Below are positions 15,170 through 23,170 of a DNA stretch of 28,533 nt, piece by piece; the first letter of the stretch is position 1, and each line of letters opens with the position of its first letter. Position numbers and translations under genes: made by a program. The stretch is from an uncultured Collinsella sp. (GTDB taxonomy: Bacteria; Actinomycetota; Coriobacteriia; Coriobacteriales; Coriobacteriaceae). The notes under the pieces were generated by a model. It was given only the letters and a program-made list of their open reading frames with translations. It searched no databases and had not been told where the DNA came from. The stretch spans positions 1 through 28,533 of the forward strand of contig CALBUZ010000069.1 of the NCBI GenBank assembly GCA_937969105.1. The letters are read 5' to 3'.

Positions 15170-15904
15170 CTACTCGTGAACCGGGAACACGCTGGCGACG
15201 GAGTGAGTCTCCTCGTCGGTGCGCGGGTCGATGTACTTGGCAGCGTTCTCCCACTGACCATAGTGGCCCATAGCGCCAGCGATGGCCTCCTCGGGGGTCT
15301 TGCCGGCCTTGACGGCGTCGGTGAACTTGCCGAGGTTCAGGAACTCGAATGCGATGATCTCGTTCTTGTCGTTGAGAGCCATACGGGTGACGTAGCCCTG
15401 GGCGAGCTCGAGGTAACGAGCGCCCTTGGCCTTGGTGCCGAACATGGTGCCGACCTGAGAGCGAAGGCCCTTGCCGAGGTCGTCGAGGGAGGCGCCCACG
15501 GGCAGGCCGCCCTCGGAGAACGCGGTCTGGCTGCGGCCGTAAACGATCTGCAGGAAGATCTCGCGCATAGCAACGTTGATGGCGTCGCAGACGAGGTCGG
15601 TGTTGAGGGCCTCGAGGATGGTCTTACCGGGAAGGATCTCGGAAGCCATGGCGGCAGAGTGGGTCATGCCCGAGCAGCCGATGGTCTCAACGAGGGCCTC
15701 CTCGATGATGCCGTCCTTGACGTTCAGCGTGAGCTTGCAGGCGCCCTGCTGAGGTGCGCACCAACCCACACCGTGCGTAAGACCGGAGATGTCGGAAATC
15801 TCCTTAGCCTGGACCCACTTGCCCTCCTCGGGGATGGGTGCGGGGCCGTGGTATGCACCCTTGGCAACGGGGCACATGTTCTCCACTTCCTGTGAGTACT
15901 GCAT
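15170..15904 (-). CDS. IscU/NifU-like iron-sulfur scaffold protein (GGGtGRT partner)
   Basis: 244 residues from the ATG at 15904, preceded by AGAGGAGAGG. The N-terminal half resembles the IscU/NifU scaffold fold: WCAPQQGACKLTLNVKDGIIEEALVETIGCSGMTHSAAMASEILPGKT contains cysteines in the positions of the usual cluster ligands (positions about 50-100). The C-terminal half (YLELAQGYVTRMALNDKNEIIAFEFLNLG) is an extension absent from short scaffolds. First gene of a two-gene minus-strand operon with GGGtGRT. An ATAATA at 15998-16003 could be its -10 on the minus strand, but no convincing -35 is seen. It is distinct from SufU at 17176. Confidence 0.85.
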   Translation of the reverse strand: MQYSQEVENMCPVAKGAYHGPAPIPEEGKWVQAKEISDISGLTHGVGWCAPQQGACKLTLNVKDGIIEEALVETIGCSGMTHSAAMASEILPGKTILEALNTDLVCDAINVAMREIFLQIVYGRSQTAFSEGGLPVGASLDDLGKGLRSQVGTMFGTKAKGARYLELAQGYVTRMALNDKNEIIAFEFLNLGKFTDAVKAGKTPEEAIAGAMGHYGQWENAAKYIDPRTDEETHSVASVFPVHE

Positions 15905-16298
15905 GCCTCTCCTCTCTATCGTGTTGGCGTCCCGTCTGGGGGTCGTGGCTGGCGATTGCCGGGCGACCCTTCGAAAGGGACATGACATGCAGCCCCTATA
16001 ATACCGCGAAATGCACGGAATATTCGGTGAACGGCTCAGTTTTCGTAGCGAGAAGCGCGGAACTTTCAATTGAAACGATTTAACAAAGCTGTTTGCAGCT
16101 GCGCGGTTCGTTTAAGGGCGTCGGTTCTGTTCAAGCTTTTGGCTCAGTCGCGTTGTCTGACCTGTGGCTATGATGCCGTTTGCCGGTTGTTTGCTGCCAT
16201 TTGCCGTGCGCAGATGCCATTTTACGTGTTTGTTTTGATAGCACGCTTCAATCGTGGTGTATTGGAAGGCGCAAGTTGATTCCGCTGAAGGGGGTGCC

Positions 16299-17099
16299 GT
16301 GCAGCGCGTTTGGAGAACGGTCACCGGCTTTTACCATGTTTGTGCCCGTGGCACCGGAAAACAGATCATCTTTGAGACCGATGACGACCGGTGGGAGTTT
16401 TTGGAGCTGATGCGCGACTGTTGCCGCGATGCCGGCGTGACGGTCGTGGCGTGGTGCCTTATGAGCGACTACGTGGATCTCGTGCTTTTGGATTACGAGG
16501 ACGAAATGAGTGCAGCCATGCAGCGGCTGCTGTTGACGTATGCTCGTCGGTTCAATAAGCGCGCTGGGCGCGCAGGCTGCCTCTTTCGTGAACGTTTTGA
16601 GCGCCGCTCGCTCGATGCCGACTGGCAGGTGATGGAGGCTATTCGCTCTGTGCACGCCAATCCGCAGAAGGCTGGCATTAGCTTAATCGAGCGCTATCCG
16701 TGGAGCAGCTTTGCCGAGTATCTACGGGCCTACGACAACGATATGACGAGGGGATTTTCCGACCCTTCTTGCGTGCTTGAGCTATTTGGTTCTGCCAAGG
16801 CTTTTATTGCCCATTCGCTTTCGACGCCCGACGGCGGCGAGGCAGCGATGGCCGATCTGGAAGAGACGGAGTGGGAGCGGCACGCCTTTGCCGAAAAGTT
16901 GGCGAAGGGGCTCGGGGTTCCGCTCGACGGGGTTAAAGCCGCACCGTCGGCGCAGCGCAATATCGTTATTCTTGGAATGCACGATACCGGTTTTACGGTG
17001 CGTCAGATTGAGCGGTATACGGGGATTGGCAAAAGTACCGTTTCTCGCATTGTGCGTGCTTATGCGCAGGTGGACGCGCAGGCCGAGGGCTCGAAATAA
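16299..17099 (+). CDS. RAYT/IS200-like (Y1_Tnp) protein with lost catalytic residues and a C-terminal HTH
   Basis: 266 residues. The N-terminal part (about 5-130) follows the REP-associated tyrosine transposase pattern: TGFYHVCARGTGKQIIF, AWCLM, LLLTYARRFNKR, GCLFRERFERR, and VHANPQKAGI with YPWSSF. The HUH motif, usually NHxH, reads DYVD here (Tyr58, Asp60), and the usual catalytic tyrosine before IHxNP is Ser116. The nuclease is therefore probably dead. The C-terminus (about 232-255, FTVRQIERYTGIGKSTVSRIV) is a clear helix-turn-helix. The start is GTG 16299 with GAAGGGGG upstream; GTG 16254 has no ribosome site. The 394-base gap before it holds no other gene. A domesticated DNA-binding role is inference. 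Confidence 0.82.
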   Translation: MQRVWRTVTGFYHVCARGTGKQIIFETDDDRWEFLELMRDCCRDAGVTVVAWCLMSDYVDLVLLDYEDEMSAAMQRLLLTYARRFNKRAGRAGCLFRERFERRSLDADWQVMEAIRSVHANPQKAGISLIERYPWSSFAEYLRAYDNDMTRGFSDPSCVLELFGSAKAFIAHSLSTPDGGEAAMADLEETEWERHAFAEKLAKGLGVPLDGVKAAPSAQRNIVILGMHDTGFTVRQIERYTGIGKSTVSRIVRAYAQVDAQAEGSK

Positions 17100-17110
17100 A
17101 GGCAGAAAAG

Positions 17111-17146
17111 AAAACGGCCGAATCGCGAAAGTTAAGCGATTCGGCC
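17111..17146 (-). terminator. Terminator of the suf operon (possibly bidirectional)
   Basis: A perfect 11-bp stem, GGCCGAATCGC (17116-17126) with GCGATTCGGCC (17136-17146). On the minus strand it is followed by GTTTTCTTTTC, a good T-rich tail for the suf transcript. The plus side has only a weak T stretch. Confidence 0.85.
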
Positions 17147-17175
17147 AACAGAATTCTTTAGATTTGAGACAACTA

Positions 17176-17610
17176 TTACTGATTATTTTGTCCTGTGAGC
17201 ATGCCGTCGAGGGTGCGCCAGGCGAGCTCGGCGCACTTGACGCGGGCGGGCATGTGCGAGATGTCCTGGAGCTGGGCGGCTTCGTCCAGGTCTTCCAGGT
17301 CCTCCTCGGAGAGCTGCTCGCCACGGATCATGGCGAGGAAAAGCCCTGCCAGACGACGCGCCTCCTCGACCGTCTCGCCGGTGATGAGGTCGGCCATGAT
17401 GTCGGCGCTGGCCTGGCTGATGGCGCAGCCGTGTCCGGTAAACGAGGCCTCCTCGATTACATCGTTCTCGACACGCAGCTGCAGGGTGAGTTCGTCACCG
17501 CAGCTGGGGTTGATGCCGTCGTGCTCGTGCGTGGGGGCATCCATCTCGTACTTGTAGTCGGGATGCGAGTTGTGCTCCATAAACGTGGTGGAGGTGTACA
17601 GATTACCCAT
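17176..17610 (-). CDS. sufU: SufU iron-sulfur assembly protein
   Basis: 144 residues, IscU-like fold of the SufU type used in Gram-positive SUF systems, where it accepts sulfur from SufS as a zinc-dependent relay. The conserved ligands are all present: Cys37 and Asp39 in PSCGDELTLQL, Cys62 in GHGCAISQASADIM, and Cys126 in RVKCAELAW. The insertion typical of SufU (acidic segment about 97-115) is also visible. The ATG at 17610 overlaps the end of sufS by eight bases, with GGAG eight bases upstream inside sufS. Last gene of sufCBDSU and followed by the operon terminator. Confidence 0.95.
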   Translation of the reverse strand: MGNLYTSTTFMEHNSHPDYKYEMDAPTHEHDGINPSCGDELTLQLRVENDVIEEASFTGHGCAISQASADIMADLITGETVEEARRLAGLFLAMIRGEQLSEEDLEDLDEAAQLQDISHMPARVKCAELAWRTLDGMLTGQNNQ

Positions 17611-18928
17611 TGAACGTGCTCCAAACGTGATGCAGGCCGGCAATGAACTTGTCGATGTCGGCCTTGTCGTTGTAGAAGGCCACGCTGGCGCGGCAGCAGG
17701 CGAGGTTCTCGACGCCCAGCCAGGTGAGCAGCGGCTGCGCGCAGTGGTGACCGGCGCGGATGCAGACGCCGTCCATGTCCATGATGCTCGCGACATCGTG
17801 CGGGTGGATACCCTTGACGTTAAAGCTGACGACGCCGTGGTGGTTGTCCCAATAAATGGAGCCGATGATCTGGACAAAGTCGAGCTGCATAAGCTCGCCC
17901 ATCAGGTAGTGGACGAGTGCCTGCTCGCGGGCCTGGATGTTTTCGTAGCCCACCGTGTTGACCAGGTAATCAAGCGCCGCGCCCGTGGCGAAGATGCCGG
18001 CGGCGTCCTGCGTGCCGGCCTCGAACTTCTCGGGGACGGGCGCCCAGACAGCGTCCTGCTCGGTGACCGAGTCGATCATCTCACCGCCGGTAAGCATGGG
18101 CGGCATGGCGTTGAGCAGGTCCTTCTTGCCCCACAGCACGCCGATGCCCATGGGGCCCATGGCCTTGTGTGCGCTAAAGGCAAAGAAGTCGGCGCCCAGG
18201 TCGGCCACATCGACCGGCATGTGCGGCAGCGACTGTGCGCCGTCGACGACCAGATAGCCGCCGTACTTGTGTACGAGCTTGCCTAGGTTCTTAACCGGAT
18301 TCTCGACGCCCAGCACGTTAGAGACCTGACCCACGGCCAGAATCTTGGTCTTGGGACCAACTTTGGCAAGCACTTCCTCGGTGGTGAGTTGGCCGGTCTT
18401 GGTGGGGTAGAGGTAGACGAGCTTGGCGCCGGTCTCGCGGCAGACCTGCTGCCACGGGATCAGGTTGGAGTGGTGCTCCATGATGGTGATGACGACCTCG
18501 TCACCGGGCTCGAGCACCGTGGGCGCAAAGCTCTTAGCGACCAGGTTGAGCGACTCGCTCGTGTTGCGGGTGAAGACGACCTCGTTGGCATGGGCGGCGC
18601 CGATGACGTCGGCGATTTGCTGGCGCACCTTCGCGATGGCCTCGGTGGCCTCGACGGACAGCGAGTACAGGCCGCGCAGGGGGTTGGCGTTCATGCGCTG
18701 GTAGAAGTCGCGCTCGGCGTCGAGCACGCAGGCGGGGCGCTGCGCGGTGGCGGCACTATCGAGGAAGGCGATCTCGGGGTGTTGCTGGAACAGCGGGAAC
18801 TGCGCCTTGTAGGGATTGGTCTCGATGTCGACGGTAGGCCAGCCGCGCGAGGCCTCGTCGCTGGCGTCGAGCTCCATGGGCTCAGGCGCGGTGCAGGTAT
18901 CGCATTTAACGTGCTCGGTGTCAATCAT
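17603..18928 (-). CDS. sufS: Cysteine desulfurase SufS
   Basis: 441 residues, a PLP enzyme that takes sulfur from cysteine and passes the persulfide to SufU. The PLP lysine is Lys255 in FSAHKAMGPMGIGVLWG. The sulfur-carrying cysteine is Cys396 in RAGHHCAQPLL, the group II arrangement. LDSAATAQRP opens the catalytic domain. The N-terminal 40 or so residues are an extension not needed for the fold and carry a KCDTC pair (Cys9, Cys12). The start ATG 18928 overlaps the sufD stop as ATGA and is preceded by GAGGAG. Confidence 0.95.
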   Translation of the reverse strand: MIDTEHVKCDTCTAPEPMELDASDEASRGWPTVDIETNPYKAQFPLFQQHPEIAFLDSAATAQRPACVLDAERDFYQRMNANPLRGLYSLSVEATEAIAKVRQQIADVIGAAHANEVVFTRNTSESLNLVAKSFAPTVLEPGDEVVITIMEHHSNLIPWQQVCRETGAKLVYLYPTKTGQLTTEEVLAKVGPKTKILAVGQVSNVLGVENPVKNLGKLVHKYGGYLVVDGAQSLPHMPVDVADLGADFFAFSAHKAMGPMGIGVLWGKKDLLNAMPPMLTGGEMIDSVTEQDAVWAPVPEKFEAGTQDAAGIFATGAALDYLVNTVGYENIQAREQALVHYLMGELMQLDFVQIIGSIYWDNHHGVVSFNVKGIHPHDVASIMDMDGVCIRAGHHCAQPLLTWLGVENLACCRASVAFYNDKADIDKFIAGLHHVWSTFNG

Positions 18929-20196
18929 GCGAGCTCCTCTTCAAAGTTGTCGATCAGGTTGTTGCCCAGGCGGACGACGGCGGCGCGGGTGCGCTCGTCA
19001 GTGGCGGAAAGTGCGGCGTCCTCCAGCTTGGCGCGGATGAACAGGTCCTCGGCGGCGTTTTGGTCAAGGCCGCGGCAGGCGAGGTAGAACAGCTGCTCGT
19101 CACGGACGTGACCGATGGTGGCGCCGTGGTTGCCGGCGACGTCGTCCTCGTCGCAGAGGATGACGGGAACGGTCTTGTTGTCGACGCCCTTGTTGGCCAG
19201 CAGCACCGTTTCGCGCTCGGTGCCGACGGCACCTTTGCAGCCGTGCACGAGGTCGATGGTGCCGCGGTAGACCTTCTTGGACGTGCCGGTCAGCACGCCG
19301 TTGGCGTCAATCTCGCACTCGGTCTTGCGACCGCGGTGGCGCAGCTCGTAGTTAAAGTCGCGCACCTGCTCGCGGGCGCCCAGGTAATCGGTATCGATGG
19401 TCACCTTGGCGGTATCGCCCAGCAGGTCGCCGGCAAGGCCGGTGGCGCTGGCGCCGGCACCCAGGACGGTGTGCTGCACGTTGACGCGCGCGCCCTCGTC
19501 TAGGAACAGGCCGGCGTCGTCGAGTGCGATCCAGCTGTCGTCGAGTGTCTGCGTGCAGGTCACGTTGACGGTGGCGTACTCGTGGGCACACACGCGTAGC
19601 ACGGAGCCCACGACACCCTCGCCGGCAACGGGGGAGTCCAGAGCGATCTGCAGGTCGAGCGTTGCCTGCGGGCGGGCGACGACGTCGATGGCGGCGATGG
19701 CGGCTGCAGCGTCGACGCCACTCACGTGCACGGTAACCGTGGCGTGCTGATATGCGGGCACATCGATGACGATGCGCTTGGTGGCGTGGTCGGCCAGGTA
19801 GGTGTAGGCGGCCTCACCCATACCGGTCTCGAAGGCCTCGGCGGGGGAGAGTTCCTCCTCGAGCTTGATGGCGCCGGCCTGGTAGACAGAGGTGGCGGGT
19901 ACGTCGAGCTCGGTCTCGGGCGTGATGCGGGCGCGATCGGCGGCGTCACCGGGGGCGGAGGCGCGGCGCTCGGGGAAGCGCTCGGCCATAGCGTCCATGG
20001 CGGTGTCGAAGGCGTCGGCGGCACCGCGGAACTGCTCGTCCAGGCCCTCGACCTCAACGGCCTCGGCGGGAGCGGCGGCAAGCTCTTCGGAAAGCTCGAG
20101 CTTGGTCTGGTTCATCTTGAGCCAACCCCAAGTCGCCGCAGGCATTGCGTTGACCTGCTCGAGCGTGGTCGCAGCGGTGTTCGTGGTCTGTTTCAT
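18925..20196 (-). CDS. sufD: SufD, SUF scaffold subunit
   Basis: 423 residues, the SufB-like beta-helix subunit of the SufBC2D assembly complex. The C-terminal block is typical: TGTSKKVYRGTIDLVHGCKGAVGTERETVLL and CDEDDVAGNHGATIGHVRDEQLFYLACRGL (about residues 300-395), including the conserved histidine before GATIG. The N-terminal 100 residues are variable. It overlaps sufB by one base (TAATG) and sufS by four, so the chain is probably co-translated. AAGGAG lies upstream of its ATG. Confidence 0.94.
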   Translation of the reverse strand: MKQTTNTAATTLEQVNAMPAATWGWLKMNQTKLELSEELAAAPAEAVEVEGLDEQFRGAADAFDTAMDAMAERFPERRASAPGDAADRARITPETELDVPATSVYQAGAIKLEEELSPAEAFETGMGEAAYTYLADHATKRIVIDVPAYQHATVTVHVSGVDAAAAIAAIDVVARPQATLDLQIALDSPVAGEGVVGSVLRVCAHEYATVNVTCTQTLDDSWIALDDAGLFLDEGARVNVQHTVLGAGASATGLAGDLLGDTAKVTIDTDYLGAREQVRDFNYELRHRGRKTECEIDANGVLTGTSKKVYRGTIDLVHGCKGAVGTERETVLLANKGVDNKTVPVILCDEDDVAGNHGATIGHVRDEQLFYLACRGLDQNAAEDLFIRAKLEDAALSATDERTRAAVVRLGNNLIDNFEEELA

Positions 20197-21608
20197 TATC
20201 CGATCGCTCCTTCCATCTCGAGCTTGATCAGGTTGTTCATCTCGACGGCGTACTCAAGCGGCAGCTCCTTGGAGACCGGGTTGGCAAAGCCGTTGACGAT
20301 CATGGTGCGGGCCTCTTCCTCCGAGATGCCGCGGCTCATCAGGTAGAACACCTTGTCGTCGCCGATGCGGCCGATGGTGGCCTCGTGGCCGATGTCGACA
20401 TTCTTGGCGCGGATGTCCATGGCGGGGATGGTATCGGAGCGGCTCTGGTCGTCGAGCATCAGCGACTGGCAGCTCACGGTTGCTTTGGAACCTTCGGCCT
20501 TGGGCGTGGCCACGATGGAGCTGCGGAAGGTCTGGATGCCGCCGCTCTTGGAGATGCCCTTGGTCTCGACGGTTGCCGAGGTCTCGGGCGCGTTGAGCAC
20601 GACCTTGCAGCCGGTATCGAGGTTCTGGCCGGCGCCGGCAAAGGTGATGCCGGTAAAGCTCGAGCGGGCACGGCGGCCGTTGAGCACGCTCATGGGGTAG
20701 AGGTAGCCCACGTGGCTGCCGAAGGAGCCGCTGATCCACTCGATGTCGCCGTCCTCGTCCACGCGCGCACGCTTGGTGTTGAGGTTGTACATGTTCTTGG
20801 ACCAGTTCTCGATGGTTGAATAGCGCAGGTGTGCGCGCTTGCCTACAAAGAGCTCCACAGCGCCTGCGTGGAGGTTGGCCACGTTGTACTTGGGCGCGGA
20901 GCAACCCTCGATAAAGTGCAGATCGGCATCGTCCTCGACAATGATGAGCGTGTGCTCAAACTGGCCGGCGCCCTTGGCGTTAAGGCGGAAGTAGCTCTGC
21001 AGCGGAAAATCGAGCTTGGTGCCCTTGGGCACGTAGACAAACGAGCCGCCCGACCACACGGCACCATGCAGGGCCGCAAACTTGTGGTCGGTGGGCGGGA
21101 TGAGCGTCATAAACTTCTCGTGGATGAGCGGCTCCCACTGCGGATCGTGCAGGGCCTCCTCGATGCCGGAGTAGACGATGCCCATCTTGGACGCCGTGTC
21201 CTGCATGTTGTGGTAGACGAGCTCGGAGTCGTACTGCGCGCCGACGCCCGCCAGGTAGCTACGCTCGGCATCGGGGATGCCCAGGCGCTCAAAGGTGTTC
21301 TTGATATCGTCGGGCACCGACTCCCAGTCGTGCTTTTGGTCGGTGTTGGGCTTGACGTAGGTGACGATGTTGTCCATGTCCAGGCCCTCGATGGAGGGGC
21401 CCCACGTCGGGTCGGGAAAACGGTTGAAGATCTCGAGGGACTTTAAGCGCAAGTCGAGCATCCACTGCGGCTCGTCCTTCTTGGCGCTGATCTCGCGCAC
21501 GATGTCGGGCGTGATGCCGGCGTCGAGGCGCTCGAATCCCTCCTCGCCATAGGTGAAGTCGTAGAGGCTGCGGTCGATGTCCGCGACCTCGGTGCGGTTC
21601 TTGGTCAT
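20196..21608 (-). CDS. sufB: SufB, SUF scaffold subunit
   Basis: 470 residues, the length expected for SufB, on which the Fe-S cluster is built with SufC and SufD. Diagnostic stretches: WMLDLRLKSLEIFNRFPDPTWG, AALHGAVWSGGSFVYVPKGT, EHTLIIVEDDADLHFIEGCSAP, NLNTKRARVDEDGDIEWISGSFGS and VDIGHEATIGRIGDDKVFYLMSRGI (about positions 45-440). These are SufB rather than SufD features. Start ATG 21608 follows a GGGG-containing site and lies 12 bases after the sufC stop. Its stop overlaps the sufD start. Confidence 0.96.
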   Translation of the reverse strand: MTKNRTEVADIDRSLYDFTYGEEGFERLDAGITPDIVREISAKKDEPQWMLDLRLKSLEIFNRFPDPTWGPSIEGLDMDNIVTYVKPNTDQKHDWESVPDDIKNTFERLGIPDAERSYLAGVGAQYDSELVYHNMQDTASKMGIVYSGIEEALHDPQWEPLIHEKFMTLIPPTDHKFAALHGAVWSGGSFVYVPKGTKLDFPLQSYFRLNAKGAGQFEHTLIIVEDDADLHFIEGCSAPKYNVANLHAGAVELFVGKRAHLRYSTIENWSKNMYNLNTKRARVDEDGDIEWISGSFGSHVGYLYPMSVLNGRRARSSFTGITFAGAGQNLDTGCKVVLNAPETSATVETKGISKSGGIQTFRSSIVATPKAEGSKATVSCQSLMLDDQSRSDTIPAMDIRAKNVDIGHEATIGRIGDDKVFYLMSRGISEEEARTMIVNGFANPVSKELPLEYAVEMNNLIKLEMEGAIG

Positions 21609-21620
21609 TGCGTCGCCCCT

Positions 21621-22421
21621 TTACGCCTGCTGCTCGGCAGCGGCGGTCTCGGCCTGGGCACGCTGCTCGGCGGCCTCGCGCTCGAAGGTCTCAAAACCGT
21701 TCTTGTCGATCCAGGGGATGAGTGAAGCGTCGTCCTCGCGCACGATGTGGCCCTTGACCATAACGTGGACGCGGTCGACATCCAGGTGCTCCAAGATGCG
21801 CGTGTTGTGCGTGATGATGAGCATGGAGCCGTCGCAGCTCTTGCGGTAGGCGTCCATGCCGTGGCTGACGGTGGAAAGCGCGTCGACGTCCAGGCCCGAG
21901 TCGGTCTCATCCAGGATGGCGAGCTTGGGCTGCAACAGCAGAAGCTGGAGCATCTCAACCTTCTTTTTCTCGCCACCCGAGAAGCCCACGCCCAGCTCGC
22001 GGTTGAGGTAGGCGGTATCCATGTTGAGCTCGGCTGCGAGCTCCTTGACGCGACGGCGGAACTCCTTGCCCTTCATCTCCAGGCCGGGGCGGCCGGCGAT
22101 GCTGGCGCGCAAAAAGCTCGACAGCGGCACGCCCGGGATCTCGACCGGTGCCTGGAAGCTCAGGAACAGGCCGGCGCGCGAGCGCTTGTCGGTGGTGAGC
22201 TCGGTGATGTCCTGGCCGTCAAAGACGATGCGGCCGTCGTTGACGGTATAGACGGGGTCGCCCATGACCAGGTGGCCGAGGGTGGACTTGCCGGCGCCGT
22301 TGGGGCCCATCAGCACGTGGGTCTCGCCGGCGGCGACGTTGAGGTTGACGTTGTGGAGGATGGTCTTTTCGTCCACGGAGGCGGTCAGACCTTCGATGGA
22401 AAGCAGCGGATTTGCGCTCAT
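21621..22421 (-). CDS. sufC: SufC, ATPase of the SUF complex
   Basis: 266 residues, an ABC-type ATPase without membrane domain that powers SufBC2D. Walker A is GPNGAGKST, the signature is FSGGEKKKVEMLQLL (characteristic SufC variant) and Walker B runs into the ETDSGLDVDAL D-loop. VHVMVKGHIV near the C-terminus is also usual. The ATG at 22421 was chosen because GAGAGGG precedes it; ten additional in-frame codons upstream lack a ribosome site. The C-terminal 20 residues are Ala/Glu/Gln rich. First gene of the operon, divergent from the Rrf2 regulator. Confidence 0.96.
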   Translation of the reverse strand: MSANPLLSIEGLTASVDEKTILHNVNLNVAAGETHVLMGPNGAGKSTLGHLVMGDPVYTVNDGRIVFDGQDITELTTDKRSRAGLFLSFQAPVEIPGVPLSSFLRASIAGRPGLEMKGKEFRRRVKELAAELNMDTAYLNRELGVGFSGGEKKKVEMLQLLLLQPKLAILDETDSGLDVDALSTVSHGMDAYRKSCDGSMLIITHNTRILEHLDVDRVHVMVKGHIVREDDASLIPWIDKNGFETFEREAAEQRAQAETAAAEQQA

Positions 22422-22502
22422 GCTGTCCCTCTCTGTATATGGCGTACTCATAGGTATACTAAACCCTAGGAATCTTCTCGGAATAAAGTTACTATGGGTT
22501 CG

Positions 22503-22531
22503 GTGTTAGTCAAGGGAAAACCCGACTAATC
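22503..22531. promoter_or_regulatory. Inverted repeat in the suf/Rrf2 divergent region
   Basis: TTAGTC (22506-22511) and GACTAA (22524-22529) flank AAGGG-AAAA-CCC, making an interrupted palindrome centred near 22518. It lies between sufC and the Rrf2 gene, where an Rrf2-type operator would be expected. The match to a known IscR or SufR site is not established. Divergent promoters must lie here, but I could not assign boxes with confidence. Confidence 0.35.
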
Positions 22532-22550
22532 CACTCGACTTTTCTAGATG

Positions 22551-22581
22551 TGGGACAAATTCATCGGTTATGTTTGTCCCC
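22551..22581. promoter_or_regulatory. Inverted repeat upstream of the Rrf2 gene
   Basis: GGGACAAA (22552-22559) and TTTGTCCC (22573-22580) form a perfect 8-bp inverted repeat with a 13-base spacer, 21 bases before the regulator start codon. It could be an autoregulatory operator or a leader hairpin. Confidence 0.35.
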
Positions 22582-22601
22582 AGCGTTATGGAAGGGTAGG
22601 T

Positions 22602-23033
22602 ATGCTCATTTCTTCTAAGGGCCGCTATGCCCTCCGTTTGATGATTTATATTGCGGCGCTCGGTGACGCCGAGGGCAAGATTGCTCTGCGCGAGGTTGCC
22701 GACCGCGAGCGCATTTCGCAGAAGTATCTGGAGCAGCTGGTTCGTCCGCTTATGAAGGCGGGCCTGCTTAAGAGTGTGCGCGGCAAGGGCGGTGGCTACA
22801 TGATGGCCAAGGACCCGGCCGAGGTGCGTGCCGGCGACATCCTGCGCGCCGTCGAGGGCAGTACGGCCCCTGTGGCGTGCGATGGCATCGACAACAGCTG
22901 CACCCGCAGTGATCTGTGCTCAACGGTCAAGTTCTGGCGCGGTCTGGACGACGTGATCGAAAAGTACGTCGACGGCGTGACGTTGGCCGACCTAGCAGCT
23001 GTCCCCGAGATCAACTTTGACATTAAGCTGTAG
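22602..23033 (+). CDS. Rrf2-family Fe-S regulator (IscR/SufR-like)
   Basis: 143 residues. The winged-helix region starts MLISSKGRYALRLMIYIA and continues with ISQKYLEQLVRPLMKAGLLKSVRGKGGGY, the hallmark Rrf2 DNA-binding segment. Cys93, Cys100 and Cys106 (ACDGIDNSCTRSDLC) match the spacing of the IscR cluster ligands closely, so Fe-S sensing is likely. Position divergent from sufCBDSU suggests it controls that operon and perhaps itself; this is inference. The start is ATG 22602 with GGAAGGG upstream; the in-frame ATG at 22548 lies across the inverted repeat and has no ribosome site. Confidence 0.93.
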   Translation: MLISSKGRYALRLMIYIAALGDAEGKIALREVADRERISQKYLEQLVRPLMKAGLLKSVRGKGGGYMMAKDPAEVRAGDILRAVEGSTAPVACDGIDNSCTRSDLCSTVKFWRGLDDVIEKYVDGVTLADLAAVPEINFDIKL

Positions 23034-23170
23034 TCTGAGAGCAATTCCTTAAGATTTAGCGGAGGTCTGTTGCCGTTTGCCGATGGGTTGTTGTGCAACA
23101 AACGGGGAGCTGTAATACTGAATTCATCTTTGCAAACTGCACTTTAACCACACCAATGCAGGGAGGATCT

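Noticed and set aside
14126..15895. A 589-codon plus-strand open frame
   Set aside because: It lies opposite the GGGtGRT and scaffold genes, whose proteins carry clear family motifs. The plus-strand product is a valine/leucine/glycine-rich shadow caused by biased codon use.
16174..16185. TGCCGTTTGCCG shared with 23071-23082 upstream of the surface gene
   Set aside because: A single 12-base coincidence in GC-rich DNA, in different contexts and without symmetry; too weak to call a site.
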